Shown: positions 54,847 to 63,127 of the stretch, piece after piece
Layout: the number at the start of each line of letters is the position of its first letter
How positions within the stretch are numbered: position 1 is the stretch's first letter
Source: Henriciella mobilis
Lineage (GTDB): Bacteria; Pseudomonadota; Alphaproteobacteria; Caulobacterales; Hyphomonadaceae
Direction: 5' to 3'
NCBI RefSeq assembly: GCF_003576315.1
Contig: NZ_QWFZ01000017.1
Coordinates: 62,001 to 126,000, forward strand
DNA: 64,000 nucleotides
Made by a program: the position numbers and the translations under genes
The notes under the pieces: model-generated
Databases searched by the model: none
The model's input: only the letters and a program-made list of their open reading frames with translations
What the model was told of the DNA's origin: nothing

Positions 54847-55944
54847 TCAGACGTTGAATCGGAAGTGCATCACGTCGCCTTCCTGGACGACGTATTCCTT
54901 GCCTTCCGCGCGCATCTTGCCCGCTTCCTTGGCCGCCGTTTCACCGCCACAGGCGATGAAATCGTCATAGGCGATGGTCTCGGCGCGGATGAAGCCTTTC
55001 TCGAAGTCGCCATGGATGACGCCAGCGGCCTGCGGGGCCGTCCAGCCCTTGCGAATGGTCCAGGCGCGGGCCTCCTTCGGGCCGACCGTGAAATAGGTCT
55101 GCAGGCCGAGCAGCTTGTAGCCGGCGTGGATGAGACGGTTGAGGCCCGGCTCTTCGAGGCCCTGCATTTCCAGGAACTCGGCCCGCTCGGCTGGGTCCAG
55201 AACGGCCATCTCGGCCTCGATCTGGGCCGATATGACAACGGCCTCGGCGCCTTCCTTTGCAGCGCGTTCCATGACGGCCTCTGAATACTTGTTGCCTGTG
55301 GCCGCGCTCTCCTCATCGACATTGGCGACCAGCAGGACCGGCTTGGCGGTCAGCAGCTGCAGCATCCGCCACGCCTTGCGGTCTTCCTTCGGCACATCGG
55401 CCATGCGCGCCGGGCGGCCTTCATTGAGTTCGGCGAGCGCAAGGTCGAGCAGGGCCAGGGTTTCCTTCGCTTCCTTCTCGCCGGACTTGGCTTTCTTCTC
55501 GACGCCTGCGCGGCGCTTCTCCAGGCTCTCCATGTCGGCGATCATCAGCTCGGTCTCGACGATATCGAGGTCGGCGATGGGATCGACGCGGCCGGCGACA
55601 TGCGTGATGTCGTCATCCTCGAAGCAGCGCAGGACGTAGATGATCGCGTCGGTTTCGCGGATATTGGCAAGGAACTGGTTGCCGAGGCCTTCGCCCTTGG
55701 AGGCACCTTCGACGAGGCCGGCAATATCGACAAAGTTCATCCGCGCCGGAATGATTTCCTTGGATCCGGCAATTTTGGCCAGCTCGGCAAGGCGCGGTTC
55801 AGGCACGGCGACCTCGCCAACATTCGGCTCGATCGTGCAGAACGGATAGTTCGCCGCCTGGGCGGCCGCCGTCTGGGTCAGCGCATTGAACAGGGTGGAC
55901 TTGCCAACATTCGGCAGGCCGACGATGCCGCACTTGAATCCCAT
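54847..55944 (-). CDS. ychF: redox-regulated ATPase YchF (OLA1 family)
   Basis: A 365-residue Obg-like P-loop protein. Walker A is [14 protein letters not shown], switch-type [12 protein letters not shown] and [20 protein letters not shown] are present, and the C-terminal TGS domain ends [15 protein letters not shown]. It hydrolyses ATP rather than GTP and acts in ribosome and stress functions. In many bacteria it sits directly next to pth; here the TIR-like gene lies between. Confidence 0.96.
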   Translation of the reverse strand: MGFKCGIVGLPNVGKSTLFNALTQTAAAQAANYPFCTIEPNVGEVAVPEPRLAELAKIAGSKEIIPARMNFVDIAGLVEGASKGEGLGNQFLANIRETDAIIYVLRCFEDDDITHVAGRVDPIADLDIVETELMIADMESLEKRRAGVEKKAKSGEKEAKETLALLDLALAELNEGRPARMADVPKEDRKAWRMLQLLTAKPVLLVANVDEESAATGNKYSEAVMERAAKEGAEAVVISAQIEAEMAVLDPAERAEFLEMQGLEEPGLNRLIHAGYKLLGLQTYFTVGPKEARAWTIRKGWTAPQAAGVIHGDFEKGFIRAETIAYDDFIACGGETAAKEAGKMRAEGKEYVVQEGDVMHFRFNV

Positions 55945-56092
55945 GGAACACTCCTCCGGCTGGTCTTGCGGCGAGCGGCATAGCGCATTTTGCGCAGCAG
56001 GACAGGGTGTTTTGTGTGTAGAAACTGGTATTCAGGGCTGAAGACAGGCGCAAAGCTTGCATCAGGTGTGGGTAAAACCCGGAGGACTATCG

Positions 56093-57109
56093 ATGGCTTA
56101 TGACGTGATGATCGCGTCTGCCATGGCGGACAAGGCGAAAGCTGAACTGGTCGCAAAGCGCTTGCGGTCGCTGAAATTCAGGGTCCGCTACGACGCCAAG
56201 CGTGAGCACACCACGCCGACCACGCGCGACCTGAACGATGCGAACAGGTCCGGCGCCGTGCTGGTGCTGTGGTCGAAGGCGGCGTGTGACACGAGCACAG
56301 GCGACAGCGACTGGGTGCATTCGATTGCGCACCTTGCGCGCTCGCGCAGGAACGCCCTGTTCCAGGCCGATCTCGACGCGACGACTCCAGACGAGCCATT
56401 CGACAAGGATGAGCGGTTCAAGCTGACAGGCATGGGCCCGAAGCGAATCCCGAACGGGCTGTTCGACCTGGCCGACGCGCTGGGCAAGAAGCAGCGCCGC
56501 AAGGACCTGTCGGACTTTCTGAAGATCGCCGCGGGCGACACCGAAGCCAAGGATGCGTGGAAGAAGGCGCATCCGCGCGACCCGATTTCGCTTGCAGGCA
56601 AGGCTGCTGCGGCGAAGAAGAAAGCGGCGACCAAGAAGCCGGCTGCGAAGAAGACCACGGCCAGCAAGACTGCGACCAAAGCGGCGGGTGCCAGCACACC
56701 GGCAGCGTCCGACGCGGCGCCAGCCAAGGATACGGCCGCGCCGGAAACGCCGAATACCGACAACCTCGTTCCGAAGATCAAGCTGAACCCGCCTGTCTCG
56801 CCGTCCGCGATGCCGTATCGGCGCCCGGCCGAACCGTCGCTGCGCGATGAAGACCGTCAGGAGATCGGCTGGGTCATGCTTGGCCCGATCATCGCCGGCA
56901 TCGTCCTGATGATGCTGCTGGCCTACGCTTTCCGCTCGACAACGACGGCGAGTGCGCCGGCGGCCGGCATGCCGGCGATCGCCAATGCGCGGCCTGTCGT
57001 GATGGATGTCTGTCCGCCCGGCCAGGTGCCGCGCTCACTCATTGAGATTCCGCCGCTGCGCACTGGGCCGATCATCGACGATACCGAAGAGGCAGAACCG
57101 GCCGAATAG
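56093..57109 (+). CDS. TIR-like domain protein with Lys/Ala-rich stalk and membrane helix
   Basis: A 338-residue protein. Residues 1-140 have a TIR-like alpha/beta pattern: YDVMIASAMADKAKAELVAK (strand A, helix A), LKFRVRYDA (strand B), SGAVLVLWSKAAC (strand C) and SDWVHSIAHLARS (helix C). The catalytic Glu of NADase TIRs is expected at the fifth position from W74 but is I78. Residues about 168-235 are histone-H1-like (AAAKKKAATKKPAAKK), then a Pro-rich part, one membrane helix at about 262-283, and a 55-residue tail. CGGAGGA supports the ATG at 56093. It lies on the plus strand between pth and ychF on the minus strand. Call by fold pattern; function unknown. Confidence 0.72.
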   Translation: MAYDVMIASAMADKAKAELVAKRLRSLKFRVRYDAKREHTTPTTRDLNDANRSGAVLVLWSKAACDTSTGDSDWVHSIAHLARSRRNALFQADLDATTPDEPFDKDERFKLTGMGPKRIPNGLFDLADALGKKQRRKDLSDFLKIAAGDTEAKDAWKKAHPRDPISLAGKAAAAKKKAATKKPAAKKTTASKTATKAAGASTPAASDAAPAKDTAAPETPNTDNLVPKIKLNPPVSPSAMPYRRPAEPSLRDEDRQEIGWVMLGPIIAGIVLMMLLAYAFRSTTTASAPAAGMPAIANARPVVMDVCPPGQVPRSLIEIPPLRTGPIIDDTEEAEPAE

Positions 57110-57119
57110 GCCGCGGCCG

Positions 57120-57737
57120 CTAGCTTTCGCGCGCGTCCTTGCGCGGATCGGACTTGGGCGCCGGCGCCAGTCTCAGGACTTCCGTCTGATAACGCTCGTC
57201 ATTGCCCTCGACGAGATAGGGCAGTGCGCGGGAGCAGGCGTCCAGCAGGGCCTCGACCCATTCCTTCTCTGCCTTCGCGAAATCGGCGAGCACATAGGGC
57301 ATCACCTTGGTCTTGTCGCCAGGATGGCCGACACCGAGCCGGATGCGGCGCACGTCCGGGCCAAGATGCGCCAGCATGGAGCGGATACCATTATTGCCGG
57401 AATGCCCGCCGCCGCGCTTCACGCGCACACGGCCGGGCGCTAGATCGATCTCGTCATGGAAGACAGTGACGGCCTCTGCCGGCAGCTTGTAGAAACGCGC
57501 AGCTTCGCCAGCGGCGCGGCCGCTTTCATTGTAGAAGGTCTGCGGTTTCAGCAGGAGCAGCTTCACCGGACCGTTCGCGGTCTGGATGGTGCCTTCAGCG
57601 GCCTCACTCTGGAAACGCTGCTTCCATGGGCCGAAGCCATGGTCGGATGCGATACGGTCAAGTACCATGAAACCGAGATTGTGCCGGTTTCCGGCATACT
57701 TCGCGCCGGGATTTCCCTGGCCTGCAAGAATCTGCAT
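57120..57737 (-). CDS. pth: peptidyl-tRNA hydrolase
   Basis: A 205-residue enzyme that frees tRNA from prematurely released peptidyl-tRNA. LAGQGNPGAKYAGNRHNLGF contains the catalytic His (about 20), and the Asp/Asn set is in FHDEIDLAPGRVRVKRGGGHSG. Length is normal with an Ala/Pro/Arg tail. It follows rplY on the same strand after 77 bases that contain paired hairpins. Confidence 0.96.
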   Translation of the reverse strand: MQILAGQGNPGAKYAGNRHNLGFMVLDRIASDHGFGPWKQRFQSEAAEGTIQTANGPVKLLLLKPQTFYNESGRAAGEAARFYKLPAEAVTVFHDEIDLAPGRVRVKRGGGHSGNNGIRSMLAHLGPDVRRIRLGVGHPGDKTKVMPYVLADFAKAEKEWVEALLDACSRALPYLVEGNDERYQTEVLRLAPAPKSDPRKDARES

Positions 57738-57763
57738 GACAGGCTCCGCGCTCGCACCCGTGT

Positions 57764-57803
57764 CAGGCCCTGTGGGCCTGGGCTGGCCAGTCAGCCAGCC
57801 CAG
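57764..57803 (-). terminator. two overlapping hairpins between rplY and pth
   Basis: CAGGCCC/GGGCCTG (57764-57770 and 57774-57780) and CTGGGCTGGC/GCCAGCCCAG (57778-57787 and 57794-57803) share three bases, so they cannot both form fully. They could end or attenuate the rplY message before pth. Confidence 0.45.
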
Positions 57804-57814
57804 TATCCGGGTGA

Positions 57815-58489
57815 CTATTCCTCGGATTCGCCGCTCTCTTCTTCGCCGCCTTCTTCTTCGTCCTGCTTGATGGCCTCGACTTCGTCGGCTTCCGGTGCCT
57901 CTTCATCCTCGGTTGCCGGCTGAGCCATGCGGCCAGCAATCGTTGCGATGGTGAAGTCACGATCGGTGATGGTCGGCTCGGCGCCTTCCGGCAGGGTGAT
58001 GTCGGAAATCTTGACGTTGTCGCCGATATCCAGGCCGGTCAGGTCGGCATCGAGTTGTTCCGGAATGCTGTCGGCGCGCACATGCAGTTCGACCGCGTGG
58101 CGAACGATGTTGAGCGCACCGCCGCGCTTGAGGCCCGGCGACTTCTCTTCATTGTGGAAGTGGACGGGCACTTCAACGGAGATGACCTGGCTCGCCTTCA
58201 CGCGATAGAGATCAACGTGCTGCGGCATGTCGGTGACCGGGTGCATCTGGATCGCTTGCGGGATGACCAGCTGTTTCTTGCCGTCATGGACCAGGTTGGC
58301 CGTCGAGGTCAGGAACTGGCCGGAATTCACGGCGCGGATCACTTCGTTGAGTTTCAGATTGATCGCGACCGGGTCTTCGCCGCCGCCATAAAGGACGCCG
58401 GGGACGTAGCCATTGCGGCGGGCTTCGCGTGCGCCGCCCTTGCCGGTGCGCTCGCGCACGGTCACATTGAGACTGATCTTGCTGGACAT
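57815..58489 (-). CDS. rplY: 50S ribosomal protein L25/Ctc
   Basis: A 224-residue long-form L25 (TL5/Ctc type) binding 5S rRNA. The N-terminal L25 domain (SLNVTVRERTGKGGAREARR, then NGYVPGVLYGG) is followed by the C-terminal beta domain and a very acidic tail (Glu/Asp about 195-224). The start at 58489 follows AAAGGAA; the longer frame to 58702 runs through the BlaI operator and is not L25-like. In many alphaproteobacteria it stands between prs and pth; here other genes separate it from prs. Confidence 0.95.
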   Translation of the reverse strand: MSSKISLNVTVRERTGKGGAREARRNGYVPGVLYGGGEDPVAINLKLNEVIRAVNSGQFLTSTANLVHDGKKQLVIPQAIQMHPVTDMPQHVDLYRVKASQVISVEVPVHFHNEEKSPGLKRGGALNIVRHAVELHVRADSIPEQLDADLTGLDIGDNVKISDITLPEGAEPTITDRDFTIATIAGRMAQPATEDEEAPEADEVEAIKQDEEEGGEEESGESEE

Positions 58490-58641
58490 GTTCTTTCCTT
58501 TCGCCCTGAAGTCCGCCTGCGGAACCTTCCGCCGGTGACAGCCTGACAGGAACGGCCTTGCGCCGCCCTTTCTGAAGCGTGGGCCATTACACGAAGCAGC
58601 CGGACCTGACAACCGGCCCACTGAATCGGGCTTGACGCAAT

Positions 58642-58688
58642 ACGTTACAGCTGTCACACATAAATCAGTAAAGTGACAGCTGTAACGT
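58642..58688. promoter_or_regulatory. double BlaI-type operator
   Basis: ACGTTACAGCTGTCAC (58642-58657) and GTGACAGCTGTAACGT (58673-58688) are exact complements 15 bases apart. Each arm contains its own dyad around ACAGCTGT, close to the TTACAnnTGTAA boxes bound by BlaI/MecI dimers, so two repressor dimers could bind side by side. A TTGACG -35-like hexamer precedes it at 58632. It lies between rplY (minus strand) and the BlaI gene. Confidence 0.75.
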
Positions 58689-58705
58689 GGAAGGGTCACC
58701 ACACA

Positions 58706-59107
58706 ATGTCCAAACCAAACTCATCAGAACTCGTCATCCTGAAATATCTGTGGTCGGCAGGACGGCGCACGGCACGTGAGATCCACGATGCCGTCGGTCC
58801 GGCGCGCGACTGGCAGCTCTCGACGACGCGTACCGTTATCAATCGCATGGAAACCAAAGGCTGGGTGAAGCGCGACGGCGAGTCGCCGGAAGCGGCTGCC
58901 TTTTATGTTGCCGTGTTGGACCGGGTCGAAACGCTGGGCGGTCTGGTCCGCCAGCTTGCCCGCCAGGTGCTGGACCTGAAAGGACCGGTGCCCGCTGCGC
59001 TGTTCGCCGATAGCCCGCACCTGTCGGAAGAGGAACTCGACGAACTCGACGCGATCATCAACGCCGCCGAAGACAAGGAAAACGCCAAAGGGGACGAGAA
59101 AAAATGA
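58706..59107 (+). CDS. BlaI/MecI/CopY family repressor
   Basis: A 133-residue winged-helix repressor. LVILKYLWSAGRRTAREIHD and WQLSTTRTVINRMETKGWVK form the DNA-binding domain; the C-terminal helices (LVRQLARQVLDL, DELDAIINAAED) dimerise. In characterised systems the partner membrane peptidase leads to BlaI cleavage after signal sensing. The partner gene overlaps by four bases. The ATG at 58706 (GGAAGGG upstream) is chosen because the earlier in-frame GTG lies in the operator. Confidence 0.93.
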   Translation: MSKPNSSELVILKYLWSAGRRTAREIHDAVGPARDWQLSTTRTVINRMETKGWVKRDGESPEAAAFYVAVLDRVETLGGLVRQLARQVLDLKGPVPAALFADSPHLSEEELDELDAIINAAEDKENAKGDEKK

Positions 59108-60540
59108 GCATCGCCTGGCTGGTTATCTTCATTATCCTCTGGACCGGCTTCCTGGCCGGTATCGCCAGCCTGGTGACATCCGGGCGCGTGCAGGCGCGGT
59201 TTGCCCAGCTGGTCTGGCGCGGCGCGGCCCTGCTGTCGGTTGCGCCGCTGGCTGTGATCGGATTGTCGAAGCTGATACCCGCCAGGCTGCCGGCAGCCTT
59301 GCCGGACATTCCCTATGTCGAACCGGCCGCTGGTCTGATGACCAGCGCCACCACAAGCCTGAAGACCGCCGTGTCAGGCCCTGAATGGTCCTGGACCGTG
59401 CCAGCCCTGATGATCGTGCTGGCGGCAGGCTGGACGGTACGGTTCGGCGCAGCCCTCCTCGCGCAGGCCCACCTGCAGCGGCTGAAATCCCGCTCGACGC
59501 CCAAACGGCACCTTATCGACGCCTTGCCCCTGACAGAGCTGGGCCTTGAGCGGGTCCCCGCTATCCGCAGCATCCCCGGCGGCTCGCCCTTCATCGCGGG
59601 CTTTCTGCGGCGGGAAATCTACGTTCCGGAAGCGCTCACCGAGCCGCGGGACCTGCGCCAGATCGCGATCCATGAATGTGTTCACCTCAAGCGCGGTGAC
59701 CTTATCACCCGGCCGCTCGAGCGGATCGTGGCGGATGTGTTCTGGTTCTCACCATTTTCCTGGATGATGCGCCGCCAGCTGGATTTCTGGCGCGAGGCTG
59801 TCTGCGACGAGATTGCATCAGACCTCAGCGGTGACCGCATCGGCTATGCCCGGACGCTGGCTCAGGCCGCACGGATTGCCGCGCCCCTGCGTGCCCTGCC
59901 AGTGGCCGCCTTTATCCTGCCGCGCCGCAAGAGTCTTCCCCGGCGCCTCAGCCGCCTGCTGGAGCCAAGCCCCGCGCAGTCGCGTCCGATCATGGCGCTC
60001 GGCGCCAGCCTGGTCGCGCTGGCGCTCTCGCCGCTCGCTCTCGCCCAGGCCGGCGGGGATGACGTCATCGCATCGTCTGAAAAGGGCAAGAAAGCCTCGT
60101 TCGACTTCGCTGTCCTGCTCAGCCCGGAGGCGCGCGTCACCTCAGACTTTGGCGAGCGCAAGGATCCGATCAAGAAGAAGATTGCCTTCCACAATGGCAC
60201 CGATATCGGCGCGCCGCTGGGTACCCCGGTCCACGCGCCGGCCTGCGGCAAGGTCATTTTCTCCGGCTACAAGGATGGCTATGGCGAAACCATCGAGGTC
60301 GCTTATGGCGATGGCAGCAAGATGCGGTTTGCGCAGCTGTCCGAACGTTTCGTGCATCATGGCGAAGAGGTGACGGCCGGATCGGTCATCGGTCATGTCG
60401 GCATGTCTGGCCGCGCGACGGGGCCGCACCTGCATCTCGAGCATTGGGAACCGACGCTCGACCCTGAGACAGGCGATGTGAAGATGAGCCCGGTCGACCC
60501 GCGAAAGACCGCTGGCCTCGTGCTCTATACGAACGGTTAG
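59104..60540 (+). CDS. BlaR1-like M56 membrane peptidase fused to an M23 domain
   Basis: A 478-residue protein. Membrane helices lie at about 3-24, 38-60 and 97-116, and one near 299-317 (MALGASLVALALSPLALA). The M56 zinc motif is H190-E191-x-x-H194 in IHECVHLKRGD, with the downstream EAVCDE as third ligand region, on the cytosolic side. The C-terminal ~145 residues, outside the membrane, are an M23/LytM-type domain: H363 and D367 in HNGTDIG, and H442/H444 in GPHLHLEHW. The residue matching the second catalytic His of LytM (the AHL motif) is Q411 in FAQLSE. So the zinc site is complete but hydrolysis may be weak or absent. BlaR1 proteins normally carry a penicillin-binding domain here. It is coupled to the BlaI gene. 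Confidence 0.9.
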   Translation: MSIAWLVIFIILWTGFLAGIASLVTSGRVQARFAQLVWRGAALLSVAPLAVIGLSKLIPARLPAALPDIPYVEPAAGLMTSATTSLKTAVSGPEWSWTVPALMIVLAAGWTVRFGAALLAQAHLQRLKSRSTPKRHLIDALPLTELGLERVPAIRSIPGGSPFIAGFLRREIYVPEALTEPRDLRQIAIHECVHLKRGDLITRPLERIVADVFWFSPFSWMMRRQLDFWREAVCDEIASDLSGDRIGYARTLAQAARIAAPLRALPVAAFILPRRKSLPRRLSRLLEPSPAQSRPIMALGASLVALALSPLALAQAGGDDVIASSEKGKKASFDFAVLLSPEARVTSDFGERKDPIKKKIAFHNGTDIGAPLGTPVHAPACGKVIFSGYKDGYGETIEVAYGDGSKMRFAQLSERFVHHGEEVTAGSVIGHVGMSGRATGPHLHLEHWEPTLDPETGDVKMSPVDPRKTAGLVLYTNG

Positions 60541-60558
60541 ATTAGATTTCTATCAGGT

Positions 60559-60600
60559 GAAAGGCTCTCTTGCCCCGATGGCAAGAGAGCCTTTCCTTTT
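60559..60600. terminator. strong bidirectional terminator
   Basis: GAAAGGCTCTCTTGC (60559-60573) pairs perfectly with GCAAGAGAGCCTTTC (60581-60595) around a seven-base loop, with CTTTT after it. It separates the convergent M56-M23 and aldehyde dehydrogenase genes. Confidence 0.9.
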
Positions 60601-60607
60601 GAATGCC

Positions 60608-62005
60608 TCAGCCCATCACATTGATGGCTTTCACGTTGACGAACTCCTTCAGGCCGAAGCCGCCATGCTCGCGGCCATAGCCTGAATCCTTCACGCCGCC
60701 GAAGGGCATGTTGGGTTGGGCGAGGCCGAAGCCGTTGATGAACACCATGCCGGTGTCGAAATGCTTCTCGGCCAGTTCGATCGCCCTGTCGGTGTCTTCG
60801 GTGAAGATGCCGCCGCCGAGGCCGAACCGGCTGTCATTGGCAATGCGCATGGCTTCCTCGGCATCCTTCGCGCGGATGAGCGAAGCGACGGGCCCGAACA
60901 GCTCATCGTCATAGGCCGGCTGGCCGGGCTGGACATTGTCGAGGACGGTTGCCGGATACCACCAGCCATCCTCATCAGGCACTTCGCCGCCACACTGGAT
61001 GCGCGCGCCCTTTTCCACGCTCTTGCCGACCTGCTCATGCAGGTCATCGCGCAGGTCTTTACGCGCCATCGGGCCGATATCACCCTCATTGGTAAGCGGG
61101 TCGCCCATTTTGACGTCCTTCATCGCCTTCACGAATTCATGGCGGAAGGCATCGAAGATCTCGTCGACGACGATAAAGCGCTTGGCGGCCACGCAGGTCT
61201 CGCCATTATTGTAGACGCGGCCCATGACGCACTGGCGCACGGCCTTCTCAAGATCGGCATCGGCGAGCACGATGTAGGCGTCGTTCGAGCCGAGCTCGAG
61301 GACGGTCTTCTTCAGCTTCTCGCCCGCCTGTTTGGCAATGATCCGGCCCGCAGACGCGCTGCCCGTCAACGTCACGCCGCGCACCAGCTTGTGCGCGATG
61401 ACGGCGTCGGACTGGTCATGGCTGATGCGCAGGACCGAAAAGAGGTTGTCCGGCAGGCCGGCCTCGCGGAAGATTTTCTCCAGCATCAGGCCGGAGCCGG
61501 TCACCGACTCCGCATGCTTCAGCAGGACGCCATTGCCCGCCATGAGGTTTGCGATGGCATAGCGGATGACCTGATAGGTCGGGAAGTTCCAGGGCTGGAT
61601 GCCGTAGACCACGCCGATCGGCGAATAGGCGATCCGGCCCTTGCCGCCATTCGGCAACTCTCGCTCCTCGGAAGCGAGTTCCTTCGGGCCGTTGGCCGCC
61701 GTCCAGTCGCAGATGCCGGCGCAGAGATCGACTTCCTGCTCGCCCTGTTTGACGAGCTTTCCCATCTCGTTGGTCATCAGGCGCGAAAGGTCTTTCTTCT
61801 TCGAGCGCAGCCCGTCCCCGATGGCCTTGATGATCTCGGCGCGCTTTTCCGGGCTTTCATGGCGCCAGTCCAGGAATGCCTCATGGCACTTCCGGATCGT
61901 GTTCTCCACATCGCTGTCGCCCATGAGCGGATAGCGTTCCAGCTCTTCGCCGGTTGCGGGATTGATGGTGGTGAGCATGTCGCCCAGTCTTTGACTGTCA
62001 GCCAT
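60608..62005 (-). CDS. NAD(P)-dependent aldehyde dehydrogenase (succinate-semialdehyde dehydrogenase-like)
   Basis: A 465-residue ALDH. The general-base Glu is in LELGSND, the nucleophilic Cys in NNGETCVAAKR, and the coenzyme-binding IQPWNFP and TGSASAGRIIAKQAG are present. It most resembles the GabD1/SSADH-like group, which oxidises succinate semialdehyde. AAGGAAGGG supports the start at 62005. It is a single gene between prs and the M56-M23 gene, with its own terminator and an upstream dyad. Confidence 0.92.
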   Translation of the reverse strand: MADSQRLGDMLTTINPATGEELERYPLMGDSDVENTIRKCHEAFLDWRHESPEKRAEIIKAIGDGLRSKKKDLSRLMTNEMGKLVKQGEQEVDLCAGICDWTAANGPKELASEERELPNGGKGRIAYSPIGVVYGIQPWNFPTYQVIRYAIANLMAGNGVLLKHAESVTGSGLMLEKIFREAGLPDNLFSVLRISHDQSDAVIAHKLVRGVTLTGSASAGRIIAKQAGEKLKKTVLELGSNDAYIVLADADLEKAVRQCVMGRVYNNGETCVAAKRFIVVDEIFDAFRHEFVKAMKDVKMGDPLTNEGDIGPMARKDLRDDLHEQVGKSVEKGARIQCGGEVPDEDGWWYPATVLDNVQPGQPAYDDELFGPVASLIRAKDAEEAMRIANDSRFGLGGGIFTEDTDRAIELAEKHFDTGMVFINGFGLAQPNMPFGGVKDSGYGREHGGFGLKEFVNVKAINVMG

Positions 62006-62029
62006 TTCTTGGCCCTTCCTTGTTGCTGG

Positions 62030-62040
62030 TTCGTTACGAA
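62030..62040. promoter_or_regulatory. dyad upstream of the aldehyde dehydrogenase gene
   Basis: TTCGTTACGAA is a dyad with a one-base centre, 25 bases before the aldehyde dehydrogenase start. It could be an operator; no regulator gene is adjacent. Confidence 0.35.
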
Positions 62041-62097
62041 ACCAACACCAGGAGGAGGGGCCTGTTCCCGCGATAATGCCGCAGGGGTGACTTTACA

Positions 62098-63030
62098 TCA
62101 GTCGAAGAGTTTCGAGACGCTCTCATTATTGGCGATGCGGCGGATCGCTTCGCCGAGCAGCGGCGCGACCGACAGCACGCGCAGGCTCTTGGACTTGAAG
62201 TCCTCTTCGGTCGGGCGGATCGTGTCGCAGATCACGATCTCGTCCATGACGGACTTCTCGATCCGCTTGACCGCATTGTTCGACAGCACGCCGTGGGTGA
62301 CATAGGCGCTGACGCCGCTGGCGCCCTTGTCCTTGAGCGCGGCTGCCGCGTTGACCAGCGTGCCACCGGAATCGCAGATATCGTCGACCATGATGCAGTG
62401 GCGGCCCGAGACATCGCCGATAATGTTCATCACTTCCGACTTGCCGGCTTCCGGGCGGCGCTTGTCGACGATGGCAAGATCGACACCCAGCCGGTTGGCG
62501 AGGTTGCGCGCCCGCACCACGCCGCCGACATCGGGTGAGACGACCATGACATCATCGCTCGCATGGCTGGTGCGGATATCCTTTTCGATCACCGGCATGG
62601 CGACGAGGTTGTCCGTCGGAACGTCGAAGAAGCCCTGGATCTGGCCAGCATGCAGGTCCATGGTCAGGACGCGGTCGGCGCCGGCCTTGGCGATAAGATT
62701 GGCGACCAGCTTGGCTGAAATCGGCGTGCGGCCGTCGGTTTTGCGATCCTGCCGGGCATAACCGAAATAGGGGATGACGGCCGTGATGCGGCTGGCTGAT
62801 GCCCGCACCAGCGCATCAATGCAGATCAGCAGTTCCATGAGGTTGTCATTGGCCGGCTTGGAGGTCGACTGTATGACGAAGACGTCCTCGCCGCGCACAT
62901 TCTCGTTGATGCGCACGAAGATCTCATTGTCTGCGAAATTCTTGATCTCGGCATTCGAGAGCGGGCAGTCGAGATGGTCGGCGATGGCTTCTGCGAGCGG
63001 CCGGTTGGCATTGCAGGAAATCAGTTTCAT
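62098..63030 (-). CDS. prs: ribose-phosphate pyrophosphokinase
   Basis: A 310-residue enzyme making PRPP from ribose 5-phosphate and ATP. The ATP loop [18 protein letters not shown] and the PRPP-binding motif [18 protein letters not shown] are present, with [13 protein letters not shown] as the flexible-loop region. Length and start are normal. pgeF lies 97 bases upstream on the same strand. Confidence 0.97.
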   Translation of the reverse strand: MKLISCNANRPLAEAIADHLDCPLSNAEIKNFADNEIFVRINENVRGEDVFVIQSTSKPANDNLMELLICIDALVRASASRITAVIPYFGYARQDRKTDGRTPISAKLVANLIAKAGADRVLTMDLHAGQIQGFFDVPTDNLVAMPVIEKDIRTSHASDDVMVVSPDVGGVVRARNLANRLGVDLAIVDKRRPEAGKSEVMNIIGDVSGRHCIMVDDICDSGGTLVNAAAALKDKGASGVSAYVTHGVLSNNAVKRIEKSVMDEIVICDTIRPTEEDFKSKSLRVLSVAPLLGEAIRRIANNESVSKLFD

Positions 63031-63127
63031 CGCTCAGGTCAGCCCTTCCCGTTAGTCCGTTTGCGGTGCTTTTGGAACAAGGCGCGCCGAGTCGCAAGGA
63101 AAAGGGTGCAGGTGGGGCGCAGGGGCC

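Noticed and set aside
57815-58702. Longer L25 reading frame starting at 58702
   Set aside because: The extra 71 residues cover the BlaI operator and divergent promoter and are not L25-like; the ATG at 58489 has a good ribosome binding site.
60716-62305. Open frame of 529 codons on the plus strand across the aldehyde dehydrogenase gene
   Set aside because: Mirror frame of a complete ALDH; the product has no domain and runs through the ALDH promoter into prs.
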